Shown: positions 1-6,749, counted from the first letter of the stretch. The stretch is DNA of 8,722 bases from Rhizobiaceae bacterium (GCA_014380965.1 JACMIV010000170.1:1-8722), one strand, 5' to 3'. Translations and numbers: made by a program. Notes: generated by a model not told the origin, from the letters alone.

Positions 1-765
1 TCCACCGATGCAGGCGATCAGCGAATCCGGCAGGCGGCCCTCGGCCTGTTGCATCTGCGCGCGCGTCTCGTTTCCGATGATACATTGGAAATCACGCACC
101 ATCATCGGATAGGGATGCGGGCCTGCGACCGTGCCGATGCAATAAAACGTATCGGAGACATTTGTCACCCAATCGCGCAGCGCCTCGTTCATCGCGTCTT
201 TCAGCGTGCGCGATCCCGACTTCACCGGCACGACTTCGGCGCCCAGCAGCTTCATGCGAAACACGTTCGGCTTCTGCCGCTCGATGTCTGTCTCGCCCAT
301 GTAAACGACGCATGGCAATCCGAAGCGCGCCGCGACGGTGGCGGAGGCGACGCCGTGCTGGCCGGCGCCCGTCTCGGCGATGATGCGCGTCTTGCCCATC
401 TTTCGCGCGAGGAGGATCTGGCCGAGGCAGTTGTTGATCTTGTGCGAACCGGTGTGGTTCAGCTCGTCGCGCTTGAAATAGATCTTCGCGCCGCCGGACA
501 GGCCTCGTGCTTCGGCCTCCTGGCGCAGGTGCTCGGTCATCCGCTCGGCGTAGTAGAGCGGCGAGGGTCGGCCGGTGTAGTGCTTGTTGAGATGGGCGAG
601 CTCGGCCTGGAACTCCGGATCGACCCGCGCCGTCTTCCAGGCGTCTTCCAGTTCGAGGATCAGCGGCATCAACGTTTCGGCGACGAAACGACCGCCGAAC
701 AGGCCGAATCGCCCGTCCTCGTCTGGGCCGGCGCGGAAGGAATTCGGGGCTGGGGTCTGGTTCAC
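1..765 (-). CDS. trpB: Tryptophan synthase beta chain, C-terminus missing at window edge
   Basis: The PLP-dependent beta subunit joins indole (from TrpA) with serine to make tryptophan in the cytoplasm. 255 codons are present of the roughly 400 usual for the family; the rest lies beyond the left edge. The N-terminal part reads [17 protein letters not shown]. The PLP-binding motif HTGSHKINN gives the Schiff-base lysine at K109, and ETGAGQHG carries the catalytic glutamate. The fragment ends at CIGG, just before the phosphate-binding glycine loop. The start is GTG at 765, chosen because GGAACGGAG sits six bases upstream and no ATG is in frame nearby. This GTG overlaps the trpF stop by four bases (GTGA), so translation is probably coupled to trpF. 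A trpA gene may follow outside the window. The identification is secure; only the exact start is open, since another in-frame GTG lies 21 bases upstream. Confidence 0.97.
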   Translation of the reverse strand, partial: MNQTPAPNSFRAGPDEDGRFGLFGGRFVAETLMPLILELEDAWKTARVDPEFQAELAHLNKHYTGRPSPLYYAERMTEHLRQEAEARGLSGGAKIYFKRDELNHTGSHKINNCLGQILLARKMGKTRIIAETGAGQHGVASATVAARFGLPCVVYMGETDIERQKPNVFRMKLLGAEVVPVKSGSRTLKDAMNEALRDWVTNVSDTFYCIGTVAGPHPYPMMVRDFQCIIGNETRAQMQQAEGRLPDSLIACIGG

Positions 766-1457
766 GATGCACTCCGTTCCGGCCACGAAACGACCGCGTT
801 CTGTCCTGATACGCTAGGCCTAACGTCCTCCAGCGCGTCGAAGAAGCCGTGGATGAGGCCGATATCCTTGACGCCGGGGGAGGTCTCGACACCGGAGGAC
901 ACATCGATCCCGGCGGGCCGTATGTCTCCTACGGCCTCCAAGACGTTCAGGGCGTCGAGTCCTCCCGAGAGCATGTATGTCACGTCAGCGTCAAGCGCGG
1001 CCAGAAGCCGCCAGTCGAAGGAAACCCCGTTGCCGCCGGGAAGCTCGGAGCCCTTCGGCCTCTTGGCGTCGAGCAACAGCCTATCGGCGACGCCGCGATA
1101 GGATGCGACCCTCGCAAGGTCTTCGGCGGTGCCGATCGAGAGCGCCTTCATGACGGGCAGACCCGTCAGCGCACGCACCTTTGCCACACGCTCCGGCGTC
1201 TCGCGGCCGTGAAGCTGGAGCATGTCCGGTCGCACGGCGCGCGCGATCGCCTCGACCGTCGCATCGTCGGGATCGACGAGCACCACGACGAGATCCGCCC
1301 CCGAAACGGCGGGGCGCAGCGCCGCCATCTCCGCGATCGTAAGATGGCGCGGGCTCTTTTCGAAATGGATGAAGCCCACGTGGGTCGCCCCGCGACCGGT
1401 CGCAGCAGTGATGGCGTCGGTGGTCCTGAGGCCGCAGATCTTGATGTCGAGGGTCAC
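762..1457 (-). CDS. trpF: Phosphoribosylanthranilate isomerase
   Basis: Catalyses the Amadori rearrangement of N-(5-phosphoribosyl)anthranilate to the carboxyphenylamino-deoxyribulose phosphate, the third step of tryptophan synthesis, using a cytoplasmic TIM barrel. The 231-residue product is a complete family member. The catalytic general base is C8 in KICGLR, and the general acid is D130 in RLLLDAK. Other family marks are FEKSPRHL near residue 32, LQLHG near 80, LSGGL near 163 and the phosphate-binding GIDVSSGVE near 183. The start is GTG at 1457 with AGG about nine bases upstream. The stop overlaps the trpB GTG, and the GTG start itself overlaps the stop of a small ORF upstream, so the three reading frames are chained by 4-base overlaps. 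The last 20 or so residues, after FFDALED, form a tail past the barrel that I do not recognise. Confidence 0.96.
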   Translation of the reverse strand: MTLDIKICGLRTTDAITAATGRGATHVGFIHFEKSPRHLTIAEMAALRPAVSGADLVVVLVDPDDATVEAIARAVRPDMLQLHGRETPERVAKVRALTGLPVMKALSIGTAEDLARVASYRGVADRLLLDAKRPKGSELPGGNGVSFDWRLLAALDADVTYMLSGGLDALNVLEAVGDIRPAGIDVSSGVETSPGVKDIGLIHGFFDALEDVRPSVSGQNAVVSWPERSAS

Positions 1458-1621
1458 GTGAGGGCACCTGTCTTCGGGTCCATGCGGGCCATATCGCTCC
1501 GAACGACCGGGCGTGTAAAGCGGCGCGTCGGGTGGGAGGGCAGTCCGCTCGCGCCGTCCGGCATGGGCGTCGTCGCCACCGGCTGGACGGGCGGGAACAC
1601 ATCGCCGGCCTTCGTGATCAT
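1454..1621 (-). CDS. Small unrecognised ORF (55 codons) overlapping the trpF start
   Basis: An open frame of 55 codons starting ATG at 1621 and ending TGA at 1456-1454, inside what would otherwise be an empty 228-base gap. About 47 of 55 third codon positions are G or C, as in the neighbouring genes. AGGGA lies nine bases before the ATG, and the stop overlaps the trpF GTG by four bases, copying the trpF/trpB junction. The product is rich in proline, arginine and threonine (for example FPPVQPV near residue 9 and [11 protein letters not shown] near 31). It has no membrane segment, no signal peptide and no recognised domain. It contains no tryptophan, so it is not a classical trp attenuator leader peptide. 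It may be a genuine small protein, a translation-coupling leader for trpF, or chance in GC-rich DNA. I do not assign a function. Confidence 0.45.
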   Translation of the reverse strand: MITKAGDVFPPVQPVATTPMPDGASGLPSHPTRRFTRPVVRSDMARMDPKTGALT

Positions 1622-1645
1622 CCTGTCATGTCCCTGGTGCAGTTT
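1612..1645 (+). promoter_or_regulatory. Possible PHO box and -10 upstream of the phosphodiesterase gene
   Basis: One perfect PhoB half-site, CTGTCAT, lies at 1623-1629. A degenerate copy (TCGTGAT, four of seven matching) sits exactly 11 bases before it at 1612-1618, and a poorer one (CTGGTGC) 11 bases after at 1634-1640. A weak -10-like CAGTTT at 1640-1645 is ten bases beyond the first pair, the spacing usual at PhoB-activated promoters. The ATG at 1686 follows about 40 bases later. Only one half-site is convincing. Confidence 0.3.
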
Positions 1646-1685
1646 CCGTCGGTCGCACGTCGCCCGTCCTTACCCGGAGCCCATC

Positions 1686-2945
1686 ATGTCCCGCCACGCC
1701 ACGCTTCTTACGACGCTGCTCGCCGCAGTCTGCCTCGCCCCGGCCCCGGTATCGGCCCAGGAACAGGGTGTCGCGGCGGAACGACCGCTCGCCCATGTCG
1801 GGGCCCGGCCGTTCTACCTCTTCGACAAGCTCGCCGAGGGCGACCTGAAGACGCGGCTTGCGGCCTGCGAAGGCAAGCCCTTCTACGCCTCGGACTTCTC
1901 GATCGGCCACCGCGGCGCGCCGCTGCAGTTCCCCGAGCACACGAAGGAATCCTACCTCGCGGCGATCCGCCAGGGCGCGGGCGTCATCGAATGCGACGTC
2001 GCCTTCACCAAGGACCGCGAGCTCGTCTGCCGTCACGCGCAGTGCGACCTCCATACGACGACGGACATCCTCGCCCGGCCGGAACTCGCGGCGAAGTGCA
2101 CCCAGCCCTTCACCGCCGCCGCGAGCGGCGGAGAGGCGTCCGCCAAGTGCTGCACCAGCGACCTGACGCTCGCCGAGTTCCAGCAGCTCAAGGGCAAGAT
2201 GGACGGCGCCGACAAGACCGGAGCGACCGTCGAGGCCTACATGAACGGCACCGCCAAGTGGCGCACCGACCTTCATGCGGTCGGCGGCGGCACGCTGATG
2301 ACACACCGCGAATACATCGCGCTCGTGAAGGAGCACGGCCGCAAGTTCACGCCCGAGCTGAAGACGCCGGAAGTCGCCATGCCTTTCGAGGGCAACTACA
2401 CGCAGGAAGCCTATGCAAGCCAGATGATCGCCGATTACGAGGCGGCTGGCGTTCCCGCGAGCGACGTCTATCCACAGTCCTTCCTTCTTGCCGACGTCCG
2501 CCACTGGATCGCCAAGCATCCGGACTTCGGACGTCAGGCCGTCTATCTCGACGACCGCGACGAAAGCCTCGAAGGCTTCGACATCACCAAGCCCGAGACC
2601 TGGAAGCCCTCGATGGAGGAACTCTCGGCGAACGGCGTGAAGATCCTCGCCCCGCCGCTCTTCATGCTCGTCACCGGAGGCCCCGACGGAACGATCGTCG
2701 AGAGCGAATACGCAAGGCAGGCGAAGGCCGCGGGCCTCGGCCTCATCACCTGGTCGCTGGAGCGCTCCGGGCCGCTGACGACCGGCGGCGGCTACTACTA
2801 CTCGACCATCAAGGACGTCGTGAACTCGGACGGCGACATCCTGCGCCTGCTCGACGTTCTGGCCAAGGACGTGGGCGTCCTCGGCGTCTTCTCCGACTGG
2901 CCGGAGACGACGACCTACTACGCCAACTGCGCCGGCCTCAAGTAG
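1686..2945 (+). CDS. Exported glycerophosphodiester phosphodiesterase, cysteine-rich
   Basis: Probably hydrolyses glycerophosphodiesters from phospholipid turnover to sn-glycerol-3-phosphate and an alcohol, outside the cytoplasm. The 419-residue product begins with a signal peptide cleaved near residue 24 (PVSA before QEQ). The catalytic core has HRGAP at H75, EHTKES where family members often have ENT, metal ligands E102 and D104 in VIECDV, and the second catalytic histidine H117 in VCRHAQCD. The end reads [16 protein letters not shown]. About 50 residues with extra cysteines (residues 130-160) follow the active-site block; this longer form resembles secreted GDPDs rather than the short UgpQ type. 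The start is ATG 1686 with CCGGAG seven bases upstream; the open frame extends far upstream but only as a shadow of trpF. The gene faces the VWA gene and ends before a shared hairpin. A possible PhoB site precedes it. The exact substrate is unknown. Confidence 0.9.
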   Translation: MSRHATLLTTLLAAVCLAPAPVSAQEQGVAAERPLAHVGARPFYLFDKLAEGDLKTRLAACEGKPFYASDFSIGHRGAPLQFPEHTKESYLAAIRQGAGVIECDVAFTKDRELVCRHAQCDLHTTTDILARPELAAKCTQPFTAAASGGEASAKCCTSDLTLAEFQQLKGKMDGADKTGATVEAYMNGTAKWRTDLHAVGGGTLMTHREYIALVKEHGRKFTPELKTPEVAMPFEGNYTQEAYASQMIADYEAAGVPASDVYPQSFLLADVRHWIAKHPDFGRQAVYLDDRDESLEGFDITKPETWKPSMEELSANGVKILAPPLFMLVTGGPDGTIVESEYARQAKAAGLGLITWSLERSGPLTTGGGYYYSTIKDVVNSDGDILRLLDVLAKDVGVLGVFSDWPETTTYYANCAGLK

Positions 2946-2967
2946 GACAGTCTGCCGGACATCAGAG

Positions 2968-3000
2968 AGGCGCGCGAGAGTCGGATCCTCGCGCGCCTTT
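2968..3000 (+). terminator. Hairpin terminator between convergent genes
   Basis: A perfect 11-bp stem (AGGCGCGCGAG at 2968-2978 pairing with 2988-2998) closes a 9-base loop and runs into a short TTT. It lies 23 bases after the phosphodiesterase stop. On the minus strand the stem is equally stable but has no T-tract, so it would end transcription from the VWA gene less well. Confidence 0.75.
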
Positions 3001-3017
3001 CGCAATGACTTAAGAGA

Positions 3018-4661
3018 TCAGGACGTGATCTTGAGCTTCAGGATTCGGTTCGCGATGGCGTCGAAGATGGCGGGAAGCTCGTCGGCATCCTTCACGTCGT
3101 AATAATGCGTGGCGCTGCTGGCGCAGCGTGACAGGAGGTCCGAGCTCGTCGTCGTCGCGACCTCGAGCCGGATCGTGTAGACCTCGCTTCCGGCGGTCTT
3201 TGCGACGCTGCAGGCCTGCTGCGTGTCCTCGTTCATCTCCGTGAGGACTTGCGCCTGCGTCACGGCCATCGCCTCGGCCGGACTCTTGTTCTTGCTGCAG
3301 TTACCGTCCGCATTGGAAGACGCATCGTCGTCATCGTCATCGTCATCGTCATCGTCGCCGTTCTTGCATGTCTTGGCCTTGGCCTTCTTGTAGGCTTTGT
3401 CCCAGCGACCGTCCGCGATGTAGCCATAGCTCGAATAGGACGAACCCTTGTCGTTCTTGAGAAGGGTGATCGAATTGTCGCCGTCGGTGAGAAGGACGAC
3501 GATCTTCTTGACGTCCTCGCCGACTGGCTCCCCTTCAGTAAAAGGCTCGCCCGGTGAAAGCACGCGGTTCGCCCACGCCATGCCCTCCATGATGTTGGTC
3601 GAGCCGGCAGCCTCTAGCCTTTTGATCTCGGACTTGACGGTCTGCGGATTGTTCGTGAGGGCGACGATGGGGCGCGAGTTGCATCCCCAGTTCGGACCCT
3701 GGGGCTGGGTGTCGTTGGAAAAGAAGAGGTAGCCGGCGAGAGCGTTGACGAGCCCGTAGCGCGGTAGGCCGTTCTCGAGCGTCACGCCAAGACCTTTCAG
3801 CGTTTCGTCCTCGACATAGCTGTTGGGGTAGAGCCTTCGTCCGTAGGACTTGGTCTCCGGCTCGTCGGGCGACAGCATCGGCACGAAGAGCGAGCGCGGC
3901 TTTCCCGGCTGCGGCGGGGTGTCGTCGACGGACAAGGTCTCGGTACCACTCTCGATCCTCGTCTCGACGCAGCCGTACCAAGGCTCGCGGAAGCCGGTCT
4001 CCATGATCTTGAGCCGGCTGACGCCGGCCGGAATGACGCTGCCGGGAAGCGCCACCTTGCCGCCGGAATCGATCCAGTTCTCCTTCGCCTTGTCAGGCCC
4101 GACATTGACGTAGGTCGAGAAAGGGACCAGCGCGAAGCGCACGCGGTCGCGCAGCGCCTGCGTCGCGGTGAGCTGCTCCACCATCGCGGCGGCAGCTTCC
4201 TTCATCTCGGCGAGCTTCTGGCCGGCCATCGAGCCCGTCGTGTCGAGGACGAGCACGATCTCGTATTTGGTCTGGGGATACTCGACGGTGCCCGACACTT
4301 CGGCGGTGAATTCCTTGAAGCCGAGAACCGCCGTCAGCGTCGTCGGCACTACCGTCTCGGCCGTCACCTTGGCGCCGCCGGGCGTGAAGGTCACCTTCAT
4401 CGCCTGGAAGCCGTCGCCGTAATTGGCGCGGATCATGCGTTCCGCGATGACGTTGGCCTTGGCGGGATCGAAGCCGGAGGTCTTGACGACGGACAGCGCC
4501 GCACCGTCCACCGCGGCCTGAAGATGCTTCTTGGCCGAGAGGAGACGCGAGCCGTCGATACCGGCACCTGCCGCGAAGAGAAGCGGGACCGCACCAAGTC
4601 CGGCGAGGATCGCGAAGTTCCCGCCCCGGTCGTGACGGAAGCGTCGAATGATCGACATCAT
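3018..4661 (-). CDS. Tad-like pilus-assembly protein with von Willebrand A domain
   Basis: A membrane-anchored extracytoplasmic protein of the TadE/TadG-like class; known relatives act with Flp pili, adhesion or cell-surface assembly. The 547-residue product has a short basic N-terminus and one hydrophobic segment (residues 15-36), matching the Tad N-terminal anchor. A VWA domain follows: the metal-site motif is DTTGS at D140-S144, with T355 in GSTN and D393 in LLTDGDN, so the metal site appears complete. A large insert (residues 180-350) splits the domain. Residues 436-446 are eleven aspartates between C432 and C455, and the domain resumes with EVYTIRLEV. Two adjacent ATG codons (4661, 4658) follow GAGGG; the second has the more usual spacing, so the true product may be one residue shorter. 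No other tad gene is in the window, so its partner machinery is not visible. An upstream 7-bp dyad may regulate it. Confidence 0.88.
   Translation of the reverse strand: MMSIIRRFRHDRGGNFAILAGLGAVPLLFAAGAGIDGSRLLSAKKHLQAAVDGAALSVVKTSGFDPAKANVIAERMIRANYGDGFQAMKVTFTPGGAKVTAETVVPTTLTAVLGFKEFTAEVSGTVEYPQTKYEIVLVLDTTGSMAGQKLAEMKEAAAAMVEQLTATQALRDRVRFALVPFSTYVNVGPDKAKENWIDSGGKVALPGSVIPAGVSRLKIMETGFREPWYGCVETRIESGTETLSVDDTPPQPGKPRSLFVPMLSPDEPETKSYGRRLYPNSYVEDETLKGLGVTLENGLPRYGLVNALAGYLFFSNDTQPQGPNWGCNSRPIVALTNNPQTVKSEIKRLEAAGSTNIMEGMAWANRVLSPGEPFTEGEPVGEDVKKIVVLLTDGDNSITLLKNDKGSSYSSYGYIADGRWDKAYKKAKAKTCKNGDDDDDDDDDDDASSNADGNCSKNKSPAEAMAVTQAQVLTEMNEDTQQACSVAKTAGSEVYTIRLEVATTTSSDLLSRCASSATHYYDVKDADELPAIFDAIANRILKLKITS
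3324..3356. repeat. Trinucleotide/hexanucleotide microsatellite encoding eleven aspartates
   Basis: On the plus strand the tract is eleven ATC/GTC triplets, mostly alternating as ATCGTC units. Read on the minus strand in the VWA gene it is GAC/GAT, giving D436-D446. All units are in frame, so slippage by a unit would lengthen or shorten the acidic run without breaking the gene. Confidence 0.9.
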
Positions 4662-4697
4662 GAAACCCTCTGGGCGCTACTGCTGACGGAAGAGGAA

Positions 4698-4720
4698 CAC
4701 AAAGGCGTTAGAGCTTTGTG
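4698..4720. promoter_or_regulatory. 7-bp inverted repeat in divergent promoter region
   Basis: CACAAAG at 4698-4704 and CTTTGTG at 4714-4720 form a perfect dyad with a 9-base spacer. It is 37-59 bases before the VWA gene start and 148 bases before the ceramidase-family start. The form suits a dimeric regulator, or a short hairpin in the VWA leader. The surrounding 206-base gap (4662-4867) is clearly richer in A and T than the genes and holds no further ORF that I can support. Confidence 0.4.
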
Positions 4721-4790
4721 AGCGCAATCGCCTTCTGTTTAACGAACGACCCTCGTTTTCTAAGACGTAAAAGCAACCGCTTCGCACGGC

Positions 4791-4819
4791 TTGACCAAAG
4801 GGCTCCGGCGCCGATCTCT
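4791..4819 (+). promoter_or_regulatory. Candidate promoter for the ceramidase-family gene
   Basis: TTGACC at 4791-4796 is a good -35 match, and a weak ATCTCT lies 17 bases on at 4814-4819. The predicted transcript would start near 4826, about 40 bases before the chosen ATG, leaving room for its GAGGA ribosome site. Confidence 0.4.
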
Positions 4820-4867
4820 TTGGCCGACATGCCAACGGGCCACGAACAACGACGAGGAAGCGCGCCG

Positions 4868-5560
4868 ATGGACTGGACCCAGCCGATCGACGGCTATTGC
4901 GAGCGCGTCGGGCCCGACTTCTGGGCCGAACCCCTCAATGCGGTGTCAAATCTCGCCTTTCTTCTCGCCGCAGGGCTTGCTTACGTGGTGTGGAAACAAG
5001 CGGCGGAGGGAGGGCGGCGCGAGCGGCGGGCCGTCGACGCCGCGGGCTTTGCGCTCATCATCGTCGTCGTCGTGATCGGGATCGGCTCGTTTCTCTTCCA
5101 CACGTTCGCGAACCGATGGTCGAGTCTTGCGGACGTTTTGCCGATCGCCGTGTTCATCTACGGCTACTTCGCGCTCGCGCTGCACCGGCTGCTCGGTCTC
5201 GGGCGCATCCTGGCAAGTCTCGGGACGCTCGCCTTCCTTGGCCTCTCCTTCGTCGCCGACGACGTCTTCGGGCCGGTCGTCGGGCCGTCCTCGGGTTACG
5301 TTCCCGCGCTTCTCGCTCTTGTCGTCATCGGCCTGCTGCTGGTTCTCGGGCGCGGCCCGCAAGGCCCGCTCGTCCTCGGCGCCGGCCTCGTCTTCACCGT
5401 GTCGCTGTCGATGCGGATCGCCGACGGGCCCGTCTGCGAGGCCTTTCCGCTCGGGACCCATTTCCTCTGGCACATCCTCAACGCGACGACCCTCGGTCTC
5501 CTCCTCGTCGCCGCCGTTCGAGAAGGCCCGAGGCGCGGACTGAAGCGCATCACGCCCTGA
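4868..5560 (+). CDS. Alkaline-ceramidase-family membrane hydrolase (seven helices)
   Basis: A member of the ceramidase (CREST) superfamily of metal-dependent integral membrane amide hydrolases. Eukaryotic relatives split ceramide into sphingosine and fatty acid; the bacterial substrate is generally not established. The 230-residue product has about seven hydrophobic segments. Family motifs are YCERVGPDFWAEPLNAVSN at the N-terminus (the region that binds calcium in human ACER3), GSFLFHT (S74, H78), LADVLPI (D89) and GTHFLWHILN (H198, H202). The spacing H78-D89 and H198-H202 matches the zinc ligands and catalytic residues of ACER3, so the enzyme looks intact. ATG 4868 is chosen because GAGGA lies nine bases upstream and the family normally starts close to this motif; an in-frame ATG at 4829 would add 13 residues. 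It is transcribed alone, divergent from the VWA gene and converging on the L,D-transpeptidase gene. Confidence 0.87.
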   Translation: MDWTQPIDGYCERVGPDFWAEPLNAVSNLAFLLAAGLAYVVWKQAAEGGRRERRAVDAAGFALIIVVVVIGIGSFLFHTFANRWSSLADVLPIAVFIYGYFALALHRLLGLGRILASLGTLAFLGLSFVADDVFGPVVGPSSGYVPALLALVVIGLLLVLGRGPQGPLVLGAGLVFTVSLSMRIADGPVCEAFPLGTHFLWHILNATTLGLLLVAAVREGPRRGLKRITP

Positions 5561-5580
5561 TCGCACTTCCGAAGCGCACG

Positions 5581-5616
5581 AAAAAAGGCCGGATGCTTCC
5601 CCCGAAGCATCCGGCC
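5581..5616 (-). terminator. Strong rho-independent terminator for the L,D-transpeptidase gene
   Basis: A perfect 13-bp stem (5587-5599 with 5604-5616) closes a 4-base loop. On the minus strand it is followed directly by six T residues, the classical form. The L,D-transpeptidase gene ends 73 bases upstream on that strand. On the plus strand there is no T-tract, though the stem could still slow transcription leaving the ceramidase-family gene. Confidence 0.93.
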
Positions 5617-5689
5617 CTGACGGTCCCCCGCCGTTCGATCATATGCGCCGGCGCTAAAGGCTTCGGCGAGTCGGCAGACGCGGCGAAGA

Positions 5690-6484
5690 TCAGCTCGCGT
5701 TGGCCCTGCGGGTCGTCTTCGGCTTCGGGATCTGGTCGACGAGGCGCTCGTTTCCCTGGAGGACGACGACGCGGGCGTCCATCGGCACGCGCTCGTAGAG
5801 ATCGAGGATGTCCTGGTTCATCAGGCGGATGCAGCCCGAAGAGGCGGCGGTTCCGATGGACTGCCACTCCGGCGTCCCGTGCAGGCGGTAGAGCGTGTCC
5901 TTGTTGCCCTGATAGAGGTAGAGCGCCCGCGCGCCGAGCGGATTCATGAGGCCCGGCTCCATGCCGAGGCCGTCGCGATATTCTTCGAGGTCGGGCCGGC
6001 GATCGATCATCTCCATCGGCGGAAACCACTTCGGCCAATGCTGCTTGTCGCCGATCCGGGCCTCGCCGGCCCAGGAGAAGCCTGCTTTGCCGACGCCGAT
6101 GCCATAGCGCATGGCCGTGCCGCCGCGCTCGATCACGTAGAGGAAGCGCTTGGCCGTATCGACGACGACAGTGCCGTTCTCGTAACCGCCGGCATCGTAG
6201 ACGACGCGCTGGCGAAGGTACTGAGGATCGATCCGGTCGGCGGGGACGGACGGAAGCTGAAACCCGTCATCTACCGTGGCGGCATAGGCCGAGAGGGGAG
6301 CGGCGCCGAAGCTGCGGTCCTCGCCGAGCGAAGGAGCGGCATAGGCGGTGATACGCGAGACCGCGGCAGCCGCCGCCGAGGGCGCCTGCGCGATCCGGTT
6401 GCCGCCCGAGGTCGAGCAGCCGGCGAGGACGGCAAGCGACAGGAGTGCGGCGCCGACGGGAAAGGTTCTGGACGCGAAAGTCAT
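5690..6484 (-). CDS. L,D-transpeptidase (YkuD/ErfK family) lipoprotein
   Basis: An extracytoplasmic enzyme of the YkuD fold; relatives make 3-3 cross-links in peptidoglycan or attach proteins to it. The 264-residue product starts with a lipoprotein signal peptide whose lipobox LAGC puts the lipidated cysteine at C23. A low-complexity, alanine-rich linker follows (residues 25-70), then the catalytic domain from about residue 90 (GTVVVDTAKRFLYVIE). The active site is H202 in RLHGTPEW and the nucleophile C218 in SSGCIRLMN, 16 residues apart as expected. The position before the GC is serine where many family members have histidine. The start at ATG 6484 is chosen because it places the lipobox normally; no clear ribosome site precedes it, and an in-frame ATG at 6526 would add 14 residues. 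It ends in a strong terminator and is divergent from the CueR-like gene. Confidence 0.9.
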   Translation of the reverse strand: MTFASRTFPVGAALLSLAVLAGCSTSGGNRIAQAPSAAAAAVSRITAYAAPSLGEDRSFGAAPLSAYAATVDDGFQLPSVPADRIDPQYLRQRVVYDAGGYENGTVVVDTAKRFLYVIERGGTAMRYGIGVGKAGFSWAGEARIGDKQHWPKWFPPMEMIDRRPDLEEYRDGLGMEPGLMNPLGARALYLYQGNKDTLYRLHGTPEWQSIGTAASSGCIRLMNQDILDLYERVPMDARVVVLQGNERLVDQIPKPKTTRRANAS

Positions 6485-6552
6485 GGGTGCCGGATCCGCT
6501 AAGACGGGAGGTTCTAAGGGCTTCATCGAAGGCGTACGGTCATCGGCGCCCA

Positions 6553-6569
6553 GGTCGCGGCTTGCGACC
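6553..6569. repeat. 6-bp inverted repeat in the L,D-transpeptidase leader
   Basis: GGTCGC at 6553-6558 and GCGACC at 6564-6569 flank five bases. If the promoter at 6616-6644 is right, this is a hairpin in the 5' leader about 70 bases before the ATG. Short and possibly incidental in GC-rich DNA. Confidence 0.3.
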
Positions 6570-6609
6570 AAGCGAGACCGAGCGATGACCGCGCCACCCG
6601 TTGACGACA

Positions 6610-6644
6610 CCCTTCTGGATAAGCCTTGCCGAAGGGCCTGACAA
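6610..6644 (-). promoter_or_regulatory. Candidate promoter of the L,D-transpeptidase gene with overlapping dyad
   Basis: On the minus strand TTGTCA (6644-6639) and TATCCA (6621-6616) are 17 bases apart, a reasonable sigma-70 type pair. A 6-bp dyad, CCCTTC at 6610-6615 and GAAGGG at 6631-6636, brackets the -10. The transcript would have a leader of about 125 bases. The dyad could be an operator, possibly for the divergent MerR-family protein, but its 15-base spacer does not match the usual CueR site. Confidence 0.4.
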
Positions 6645-6719
6645 CGCCGTCACTAGACCCCATCATGGTTAAGAAAGTCTTTGTTGCCCACCAGTCACAG
6701 TTGACGTGCCGGATATGGG

Positions 6720-6749
6720 CGACATCTCCTTTCCGAGGCGATGATGTCG
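6720..6749. repeat. 7-bp inverted repeat just before the CueR-like gene
   Basis: CGACATC at 6720-6726 and GATGTCG at 6743-6749 are separated by 16 bases and end 22 bases before the ATG. It could be an autoregulatory site or a leader hairpin. A TTGACG at 6701-6706 is a possible -35, but I see no good -10 after it. Confidence 0.3.

Noticed and set aside
92..904. Minus-strand 270-codon ORF across trpB and trpF
   Set aside because: Out-of-frame shadow; it crosses the trpF/trpB junction and matches nothing.
849..1685. Long N-terminal extension of the phosphodiesterase frame
   Set aside because: The frame is open but runs antisense to trpF; the signal peptide and ribosome site place the start at 1686.
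1458..1685. Trp attenuator upstream of trpF
   Set aside because: No run of tryptophan codons and no terminator hairpin with a T-tract ahead of trpF.
1626..3005. Antisense 459-codon ORF opposite the phosphodiesterase
   Set aside because: Typical mirror ORF in GC-rich DNA; composition is biased and there is no domain.
1532..3013. Plus-strand 493-codon ORF over the phosphodiesterase gene
   Set aside because: Arginine- and proline-rich shadow of the true frame, with no recognisable domain.
3324..3356. CRISPR or other spaced repeat array
   Set aside because: It is a simple in-frame triplet tract with no spacers.
4897..5949. Plus-strand 350-codon ORF across the ceramidase-family gene and terminator
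   Set aside because: Very arginine-rich, and runs through a strong terminator and into an antisense gene.
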